This document shows, one piece after another, positions 1 to 7,596 of a stretch of 64,000 nt of DNA. Position 1 is the first letter of the stretch; each line of letters begins with the position of its first letter. Below the pieces are notes generated by a model, which saw only the letters and a program-made list of their open reading frames with translations, did no database searches and was not told where the DNA came from. The translations under genes and the position numbers were made by a program. Location of the stretch: the NCBI GenBank assembly GCA_963922205.1, contig CAWUHX010000294.1, positions 360,845 to 424,844 of the forward strand, in the 5' to 3' direction. The stretch comes from Romanomermis culicivorax. Lineage: Eukaryota; Nematoda; Enoplea; Mermithida; Mermithidae.

Positions 1-735
1 GGGTTCGGGTTTGGGAGGTATAAATGGAAGGGTGTTGGACTTTAACTCATTTCTAAGGATTTGCTGTTCAATGTAAGTTGCTTTGTCTGACATTTCTTTT
101 AGGGTTGCAAATCATCTTTACTTAATTGCTTCCCTGATTTCGTTTTGCATGCCTTCTACAAAAAGGGGTTTTATGATCATTTCTCCTGCGTCTGTGTTAA
201 AGTTGGGGTAGGCAAGTGTTGCTAGGTGTTCTAGATCAAACAAGAATTCAGTTACTGTTTCTGATCATTTTTGTTTCCTCTCTCGCAAAAATTGTTGATG
301 AAGCTCATTATCTCGATTGTTTGGGAAAAAGGCCTACAACGCAATTTTATACTGCTCATATGTGTTGGGAGGGTTTTCGGAATTGGCTAAACTTTTGAAT
401 TTTGCTAACGCGGCTCCTCCTAAATGAATCTCTAAGCATGCTAACTTTAACTGTACGTCTGTATCTTTCATGCCTTAGAGTGCCATGAATTGTTCTGAAC
501 GTTTATTCCATTCACCAAAATATTGGGTCAGGCCGCCCATTAATACTGTAGGTTTCACATAAAAATTATTTGCGATGTTATTACGAATGTTTGCTGTTCT
601 TAGATCATCAATTAGGGTAGGGTTTACTGTAATCTGGTTCAGTTGTGTGTGCAGAGTACGAAAATGTTCAGAAAATAAATCATTTATCTGTTCTCTGACG
701 ATTTCTCTTAAATGATCATGCGTTTGGTGGGTCAT
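1..735 (-). pseudogene. gag fragment of an LTR retroelement, broken
   Basis: The minus strand encodes a protein closely similar to the first ~245 residues of the gag at 6424-7596. It begins at the ATG complementary to 733-735 with the same MTHQT start, followed by the REQINDLFSE and NNFYVKP blocks. After residue 86 (..FMAL) a TAA replaces the glutamine codon of the intact copy, and the similarity continues beyond it to the window edge, where the LPFIPPKPEP block is still recognisable. This is therefore a nonsense-mutated copy, cut by the window edge rather than by a natural breakpoint. It lies directly inside the LTR at 980-1877, so it is the 5' part of an element pointing left. Gag would form the particle; this copy cannot make the full protein. 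Confidence 0.85.
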
Positions 736-979
736 TCTTTGTTCAGGCTGGGATTTCTGCTTAAATGCTTCAATTTTTGCTTCACGCTGTATTCGTAAAA
801 ATGTATCGCTTAATGTTTCGTTGGAGGGGATTTCCAGTTTGTTTTCTACGAATGTCTGTCCTACTGTAGGAAATGATTACTACTGTATTATCTGATGCTC
901 GGGGATGCCCGGATAAAGGATGCACCTAACTGGGGCAGGGAGTTCCAGTGGTTAACAGTATGGTACGGTTACCAAAATA
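736..979 (-). other. 5' leader between LTR and gag of the left element
   Basis: This stretch aligns in reverse with 6182-6423 of the intact element. It is the untranslated leader between LTR end and gag ATG, and includes the TTTTGGT segment at the primer-binding position next to the LTR (about 972-979). No independent gene is seen. Confidence 0.7.
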
Positions 980-1877
980 TGTAACGACTAGTTTTTGAAG
1001 CACTTTACTTTATCCTAAAACAGACTGTGGTTACAGTAGGCAGCCCGGGATACCGTAATGAGGGGCGATATGAAATGACAATTGATGGCTGCTTCGGTCG
1101 TCGACAACAAATAAAGAGACAACGCGTATTCCGCTTGCAAATAATAAAACAGACTGGGTTTAACTGCTTTCATATAAAAAGACGCAGCGCTTGCAAATAA
1201 AAACATATTCGTAAACTAAATTGGAAACGAACAGGAACTAACTAAATCACACTTTGCTTCTCTTCAAGTACGGCTTCTTTGGCCACTCCCTGGGTGTCGT
1301 GCGAGGTCTTGCTTCTGTCCATCTTCTTCCGCCAATCGCGGCTTCCTGCTTCGCTATTCTCGCTAATTTGGTCACGCCCTTAAATGCTTTCCTAGTACAG
1401 TGTGCTTTTCGTGTCTTCTCTGTGCTTGCTTCCTACGGTGGGTTTAGCCACACCTCTGTCCTTCTGTGCATGCTTCTGTATCTATTTCCTCTGTGTACAT
1501 ATGTTTTGTGGGACCATCGCTACCGTCCTACTTGAGACTACTGTCTGGCGGGGCTTTTACTTTTTACTGTGTGCAGGTGTTGTTTACGATTTTTATGAGG
1601 AATTACAGTAGCTGTGGAATGTGTATTTTAGTGTAGGTTCTAGGGGACCAGCTGCCGTTGTGCCAATTAATTGGGGCGTCTTAATTGGGTCAATAGCAGC
1701 TACCCGGGTGTGAATGGATCAAAATAAAGTACTTCACATAATTTTACAGGAATGTTTGGGTATGAATCCCAGACACCCTTGAGATGATAAATTATGAAAA
1801 TGGAATAATATTTAATAAATGACTATCACATACAGTATGCTATATATTTACAGTACTGCATTAGCGGGTACGTCACA
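980..1877 (-). repeat. diverged LTR of the left gypsy-like element
   Basis: The ends match the LTRs at 5283-6181 and 13637-14535. In reverse orientation it starts with TGTGACGTACCCGC at 1877 and finishes with GTCGTTACA at 980. The length is 898 bp, against 899 bp for the intact LTRs. The interior is clearly more diverged than those two LTRs are from each other. The next base outward (1878) is unrelated flank. The other end of this element lies beyond the window, so no target duplication can be checked. Confidence 0.85.
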
Positions 1878-1919
1878 ATAATATCAGCTTGTCTATTATG
1901 GAAATATCGAAAAAATTTA

Positions 1920-2660
1920 TCTGACCTGGTGGTTGTTCAACTCTTTTACTTTTATAAGAGTGATAAATTTTAAGGTTTTGGATTTCAGTCAACTACATTT
2001 TTCAATAAAAAGTGCATTTATGTTTTGTCTCACGCATGTTTTCTCACTTTTATATACATGTGGCCGAAATTGCCTCATAAGGATTTGAACCCACAAAACA
2101 GAATTATTGACGATTTAATGACTGTTCTATCCAAAAATGATATCAAATGGTTTACCCAACTATTTGGTTGTTCATTATAACCTGGAGGTTGTTCAAGCCT
2201 TTTGCAGTTAATCAAACATCCAAACGCATTTATTGCATTTTAAACGTTTTTCAATAGACATGCTTTTATTCTGTGTTAACCCGTACATTTTTTAATTTAA
2301 CACTTCCCTCCTGTTTATTTACATGTGAGGAAAAAAGCCTCAGTGAGGAATATAAAGTCATCGATTTAATGACTGTTCTATCATATATTGATGAACACAA
2401 GCCCAAATCGACCTCGTGGTTTTTCATTTTTTTACAGCTTTGACTTGGTACTTGATTTTTGTACCACCATTTATTTTATGTTCTCCCATAGACATGATGT
2501 TTAATTGCTTTACTCATGTTTATATTCAACAAACCAAACAGGAATTGAACATGTCCCTGCTTTATTTGATGTTTAAGTCAAAGACTTGCAACTGTTCTAT
2601 CTGTTCTAATCAATCTAAACTTCACAGTTGTTCAATCCTTTTACAATTTACACATATAAT
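1920..2660. repeat. diverged tandem repeat, period about 215-253 bp
   Basis: Three to four degenerate units recur. The phrase acctggtggttgttcaa (1925) returns as acctggaggttgttcaagc (2178), acctcgtggtttttcat (2408) and cacagttgttcaatcc (2620). The phrase cgatttaatgactgttctat occurs at about 2112 and 2354, with a relic near 2592. No coding potential is convincing in any frame. Confidence 0.6.
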
Positions 2661-3062
2661 AATTTTGATATCCGCATATCTGCACTACATATCTGTGGAT
2701 TAGACATTTTCTGGATGGCGGATATTTCTCCGCCAGCTGGCACGATATCCGTGGATTAGACGTGCATATCCGCCAAAAAGGTTGAGAACTACGACAAAAA
2801 ATTTCAAAGTTGACAACAAAATATCCGCAATCCGCAAAACTTATCCGCCGATTAGACATGCCAATGGCGGATCTCCGCATTCTTTTTATCCCCTGATTAG
2901 ACGTCAATATCCGCTCGGAAAAGGCTGATTCGGCTTTTTCATCCCTGGATTAGAGAGTGGATATGCAGATTCCGCATTGGCCACCCATATCGGCATCTGC
3001 CAATTAGATCATATCTGCCATCTGCATCTGCACACGGATTCCGCCGATTAGTGATACCCTAA
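2661..3062. repeat. array of GATTAGAC / ATCCGC words
   Basis: GGATTAGAC-like words (near 2697, 2755, 2850, 2895, 2945, 3003, 3047) alternate with ATCCGC, CGGAT and ATCTGC words on both strands. The right edge reads GTGATACCCTA. Its complement TAGGGTATCAC looks like a hAT-type terminus, so this may be a truncated hAT element with subterminal word arrays. I found no matching left end. Confidence 0.5.
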
Positions 3063-4171
3063 TTTGTAGAAGTTGAGCAGCAACTTCGCCGCACCAGTCA
3101 TTTTAAAAAAATGTGCAACATAAGTAGCATATCGCAGGGACGTTTTCTATTGTATGTTTTTCTTCAAATAGTTTATAACTATACCCATTCATTTTGAAAT
3201 GATCAATGCAGCGAGGTCGCAATCAAACTTTTATTCAAAATTATGACCCTTTTTAGTCATTTTAGAGGCCTGGGCTCTTAAAAATTTGGAAAGGGCTCCT
3301 AAAATTTTAGGTCTAGTAGCCGATTTGGCTTTTGGACTTATTTATTTTATTTCAGTAAATTCTAGTTATTTTCATTCAATTTAAGATATAATGTAAGTAG
3401 CTTACAAACTATAAAATAAAAAAACATCGAAATTTTGCAGCACTTTACGCCCGATTTCGTTCTATAAAGTTTTAAGTTGGTCTATTCACTGTTTTTCTAC
3501 TAATCAAACTTTCTGGGAAGAAAATATTCGAAAAGGGGAAAAATAGGGGTGTTCGACAAGGAAAACATAAATTTTGGTGCACTAAGAGGTCAACATTTTT
3601 CCGACTTTTTTGTAGCTCTAATTTTAAATATTGAGCCAGGTTTGAATTCATAATCATAATGGAGGTGATTTTCATAAATTTCAAGTTTAATTTGAATTTT
3701 TTCTAACTCATGAAAGTATGAACATATTTTTAATTCGTGAAATGATATGTTTTCGAGTCTTACGTTTGTTGAATAAGTTATCCTTTAATTGATTTCCCAG
3801 CATTTTAGAATGTCAGAATCTATAAAAAATTTCGTTGCGTAGTGCCGGAGAGATGTAGGAAACAACAGAAGAATAAGAATGGAAGCTGCATTTTCAAAAC
3901 CCTATACTTTTGTGCTAGACCGAAATGAACTCAAGTGCTATCTTAGAAGAAGGTTTGTGCAAAAATAAACGAAATATCCTGTTTTTGCATGAAATTTTTT
4001 TTGCAACAAACATTTCTTGACCGATCTTCGTACATGTAGAAAGAAGCCTGTGACTGAAAAACGTTCAAAATGTTAGAAATAACATTTTGAACGGTAATTT
4101 TTTTGAACATGTATAAAAAATTAGAAGTTGAAAGGATAAAGTTCATTGAAAAACATCATCCTTGGTTTTTA
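3063..4171. other. no gene recognised
   Basis: AT-rich sequence with only short spurious frames. A small patch at about 3255-3345 has GGCCT/GGGCTC words like those at 4545-4690, probably the remains of one word-array repeat. I see no splice-supported coding region. Confidence 0.4.
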
Positions 4172-4525
4172 CGGGGGTTGCATAGGGAGGTTATTCAGCA
4201 CGGGGAATCCGATGGACATATTGTTTTTTCATAAAAAATTTATTTTTTGAGATTTTACAGAAAAACGTCAAAAATGCTTATTTTTCACTCAGAATGCAGT
4301 AATTGCGGAGAATAATCAAAATTTTGTACTTCAGTGGCTATTCTTTTGATGCTTTTTACTTGCTCAAGAACTAAACAAATGGAAAAAGATATTTTTTGGA
4401 TGAAAAACGAGCATTTTTGACGTTGCTCTGAAAAATCTCGACAAATTAAACATTTTTATGAAAAAAACATTATGTGCATTGGATTTCCTGTTCAAGATAA
4501 CTCCTCGGCCAAGGGCACCCTCCGC
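4172..4525. mobile_element. foldback/MITE element with long imperfect TIRs
   Basis: The left ~125 bp (from CGGGGGTTGCATAGGG) is an imperfect reverse complement of the right ~125 bp (ending GGGCACCCTCCGC). Shared inner blocks include GAAATCC, the TTTTTTCATAAAAA segment, GAGATTTT and the ACGTCAAAAATGCT segment. TA stands outside each end (4170-4171 and 4526-4527), which fits a Tc1/mariner-type TA target. There is no coding capacity, and the class is inferred from TSD and structure only. Confidence 0.6.
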
Positions 4526-5282
4526 TAGTAAATCTTGATCTCATATTAGGGCCTGAATCAGGTTTGGAATTTTCGGCCCGACTCAAAAATTTTTTTAAGA
4601 GCCCAAACCCGGCCAGATCCAAAATCGGGCTTTAACCTTGAGGCCCAACCCAGCCCGATTAAAAAAAAACAAGGCCGAAAAGTTCGATTTTAAGACACCG
4701 TTTTTGAGAAAATTCAGCTTCTCGTACAAAGATTTGTGATAGAAAAAAAATTACACTACCTGAAAATCACATATTTTGTGTAACTTGATGCGCGAGAAGC
4801 CAAAATGATATTGAATTCATCTGAAAATCAAAACTCGCATAGCTACAGGAAGACAGAAATTGATAATTTTCAACCTTTTCGATTTTCGACATACAGTTCT
4901 TTCAACTTTTGCAACTTTAGCGAGGCGAGACATCGTGTTCTGAAAATTTACCCAATATAAGGCCAATCGATGGGTCACAATTTACTGTAGGATTCATTGG
5001 TGTAAAGTAAGTATTAAAAATGCAGTGGAGCTCGAAACATGAAATTTTGAAGCTCAAAAGCACCTAAAATTCCCTATTCAATAGATAGTTTACAAGGTCG
5101 TCTACCTGCTGACAAATAAATAGGGAAATTCACCAGTGACTTCTGACATTATCCGATAAACCAAGGGTACCCTACTTTAGCAATTCCTGACTTCAGAAAT
5201 TCACTATAAACTGTCACACTAACTGAATTTGGAGCCATGTCACATTGAGTAAAATTGTGGCCAATCACATTGATGGGAAAAC
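4526..5282. other. GGCCCGA word patch, otherwise nothing seen
   Basis: At 4545-4690 short words such as GGCCCGA, CCCGGCC, ATCGGGC and GCCCGATT are repeated between A/T runs, resembling the subterminal arrays of other elements here. The remainder up to the LTR at 5283 is AT-rich without a supported gene. The last four bases (5279-5282, AAAC) are the left target duplication of the gypsy-like element. Confidence 0.4.
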
Positions 5283-5516
5283 TGTAATGTACCTGCTAAT
5301 GCAGTACTGTAAATATATATAGCATACTGTATGTGATAGACATTTATTAAATAATATTTCATTTTCCTATTTTATTGTCTCAAGGGTGTCTGGGATTCAC
5401 ACCCAAACATTCCTATAAAATTGCGTAAAGTACTTTATTTTGATCCGTTCACACCCCGGTAGCCCAATTAAGATGCCCCAATTAATTTGCACAAACGGCA
5501 GCTGTTCCCCTGGAAC

Positions 5517-5765
5517 CTACACTAAACTACACATTCCACAGCTACCGTAATCCCCCCTAAAAATCGTAAACAACACCTGCACACAGTAAAATACGTAGAA
5601 GCCCCGCCAGACAGTAGTCTCAAGTGTAACGGTAGCCGCAGCCCCACAAAACATGTGTATGCAGAGAAACCGATACAGGAAGCATGCACAGAAGCACAAA
5701 GGTGTGGCTAAGCCCACCGTAGAAAGCAAGCGAAGCACGAAAAGCATACAGTACCAGGAAAGCAT
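5517..5765 (-). other. antisense frame inside the LTR
   Basis: An 82-codon frame rich in Cys, Phe and Leu runs antisense to the element. It is open at the same place in the 3' LTR (13871-14119). The diverged LTR at 980-1877 keeps a related frame (1402-1611, plus strand there) sharing TVGLATPL, FCACF and ETTVWRGFY, but its start codon is GTG. It could be a shadow of LTR conservation rather than a gene. Confidence 0.2.
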
Positions 5766-5879
5766 TAGAAAGGCGTAACTAAGAAAGCATAAAAAGCGTA
5801 GCAGGAAGCGACAATTGGCGGAAGAAGATGGACAGAAGCTCGACCTCCCGCGACGCCCAGGGAGTGGCCAAAAACGTCG

Positions 5880-5887
5880 TATAAAAG
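5880..5887 (+). promoter_or_regulatory. LTR TATA box
   Basis: TATAAAAG lies 597 bp into the 5' LTR and at the identical offset in the 3' LTR (14234-14241), which suits an RNA polymerase II promoter driving the element. The transcription start is inferred to lie some 25-30 bp downstream. Confidence 0.55.
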
Positions 5888-6186
5888 AAGAAGCAAAGCG
5901 TGATTTAGGCAGTTGTTAGATTGTTGTAATCATCTCGCTTTTGATCCGCGGCCGTTCCCTCTATTTGCAAGCAACCGTCTTCGAAAGCAATTGAACCGTG
6001 TTGTGTATTTTATTTGCAAGCAAACGCGCCGTCCATTTTTGTATTGTTGATGTTCAAGCGACCGTCGATCATTCGTGTATTCTCGTATTATCATCACACC
6101 GCGCCCTGTCCCGTTATAGCCGTTCCCGCCGTAACGCTGTTGGTTGAAAGTAAAGTACCTCACACAAATCTGGTCATTACATATTT

Positions 6187-6204
6187 TGGTGACTGTACCG
6201 TACC
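6187..6204 (+). other. candidate primer-binding site
   Basis: TGGTGACTGTACC begins five bases after the LTR end. A TGG start is expected for a site complementary to a tRNA 3' CCA end. I cannot assign the tRNA without a comparison. Confidence 0.45.
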
Positions 6205-6423
6205 GTTAACCACTGGAACTCCCTGCCCCAATTAGGTGTACTCTTATCCGGGCATTTAGAAGCATTAGATAATACAGTAGTAATCATTTCCTACAGTAAG
6301 ACAGTATTCGTAGAAAGCAAACTGGAAATCCCCTCCAATGAAACATTAAGCGATACATTTAAACAAATACAGCCTGAAGCAAAAATTGAAGCATTTCAGC
6401 AGAAATCCCAGCGTAAACCAAGA

Positions 6424-7596
6424 ATGACCCACCAAACGCAAGATCATTTAGGAGAAATCATTAGAGAACAGATAAACGATTTATTTTCAGAATATTTTCG
6501 TACCCTACGCACACAATTGAATCAGAATACAGTAAACCCTACCCTAATAGAAGATCTAAGAACAGCAAACATTCGTAATAACATGGCGAATAATTTCTAT
6601 GTGAAACCTACAGTATTCACGGGCGGTGTGACCCAACATTTTGGTGAATGGAACAAAAGATTAGAACATCTCATGGCACTCCAAAGCATGAAAGATACAG
6701 ACGTACAGTTAAAGTTGGCATGTTTCGAAATTCATTTAGGAGGAGCCGCATTAGCAAAATTCAAAAGTTTAGCCAATTCGGAAAACCCTCCCCACACATA
6801 CAAGCAGTATAAAGTCGCATTACAGGCATTTTTCCCAAACAATAGAGATAATGAGCTACATCAACAATTCTTACGCAAAAGAAAACAAAAGCGTTCAGAA
6901 ACAGTAACTGAATTCTTATTTGATCTAGAACATCTCGCAACCCTCGCCTACCCTAACTTTAACACAGACGCACGAAAAATGATCATAAAACCCCTCTTTG
7001 TAGAAGGCATGCAAAACGAAATCAGGGAAGCAATTAAGTATAGAAGGTTCGCAACTCTAAAAGAAATGTCAGACGAAGCAGCTTACATTGAACAGCAAAT
7101 CCTTAGAAATGAGCTAAAATCTGACGCCCTTCCCTTTATACCCCCAAAACCCGAACCCATCTTTTCCCTAATCAAAAACACAGATCAACAGGATCTTTTG
7201 CATCAGTTAGAACAACAAGTAAAAGATTTACAGTTGCAGATCAAACAAAAACCTCAATCCCCACAACAGAGTAGCTACAACAATTTCAGTAACAATACTT
7301 TCAGCAGGAATAATGCTCACAGGAACAATACCACCCCCAGACAACCCACATGCTTCCAGTGTGGACAAATTGGACACGTAGCTCATAATTGTAAATCAGT
7401 AGGCATCCGAAAATCATGTGAAATCTGTTTCCCTAATAATCACAGTACGCGTGATTGTAAAAGCCGATGCATCCACTGCTCCCAAACAGGACATAGATCT
7501 GATAACTGCCTTTCAAAACCCTACTCCAATTTTCAATTATTTATATGCAAGCAGAGAAGTCATACAAGCAGGTACTGTCCAAATCAACAGTCATAA
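6424..7596 (+). CDS. gag: Gag polyprotein with CCHC zinc knuckles
   Basis: This 390-residue protein is the structural capsid/nucleocapsid protein of the LTR element. Residues ~1-240 form a helical Ty3/gypsy-type capsid region (for example a FGEWNKRLEHL block, and QFLRKRKQKRSETVTEFLFD resembling the retrotransposon gag core). A Q/N-rich linker with a coiled-coil-like QDLLHQLEQQVKDLQLQ segment follows at ~250-280. Three CX2CX4HX4C knuckles start at residues ~310, 332 and 349 (CFQCGQIGHVAHNC type), and a fourth degenerate one lies near 370. The ATG at 6424 is chosen because the broken copy at 735 begins identically. The last ~190 nt overlap the next frame, which lies in the +1 register, so Gag-fusion expression would need a +1 shift. 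The frame is intact, unlike pol. Confidence 0.9.
   Translation: MTHQTQDHLGEIIREQINDLFSEYFRTLRTQLNQNTVNPTLIEDLRTANIRNNMANNFYVKPTVFTGGVTQHFGEWNKRLEHLMALQSMKDTDVQLKLACFEIHLGGAALAKFKSLANSENPPHTYKQYKVALQAFFPNNRDNELHQQFLRKRKQKRSETVTEFLFDLEHLATLAYPNFNTDARKMIIKPLFVEGMQNEIREAIKYRRFATLKEMSDEAAYIEQQILRNELKSDALPFIPPKPEPIFSLIKNTDQQDLLHQLEQQVKDLQLQIKQKPQSPQQSSYNNFSNNTFSRNNAHRNNTTPRQPTCFQCGQIGHVAHNCKSVGIRKSCEICFPNNHSTRDCKSRCIHCSQTGHRSDNCLSKPYSNFQLFICKQRSHTSRYCPNQQS

Larger units (their letters stand above)
5283..6181 (+). repeat. 5' LTR
   Basis: Starts TGTAATGTACC and ends GGTCATTACA. It is 899 bp and colinear with 13637-14535. It contains a TATA box at 5880-5887, so U3 is the long upstream part and R-U5 about 270 bp. 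The antisense strand carries an 82-codon frame that is also open in the 3' LTR. Confidence 0.93.

Noticed and set aside
2080-2100. TTGAACCC segment resembling a tRNA T-arm
   Set aside because: No cloverleaf could be built around it and it is part of a tandem repeat.
6014-6235. 73-codon frame across the LTR end (also 14368-14553)
   Set aside because: It runs over the LTR/leader boundary and is not maintained as a comparable product in the other LTR; probably chance.
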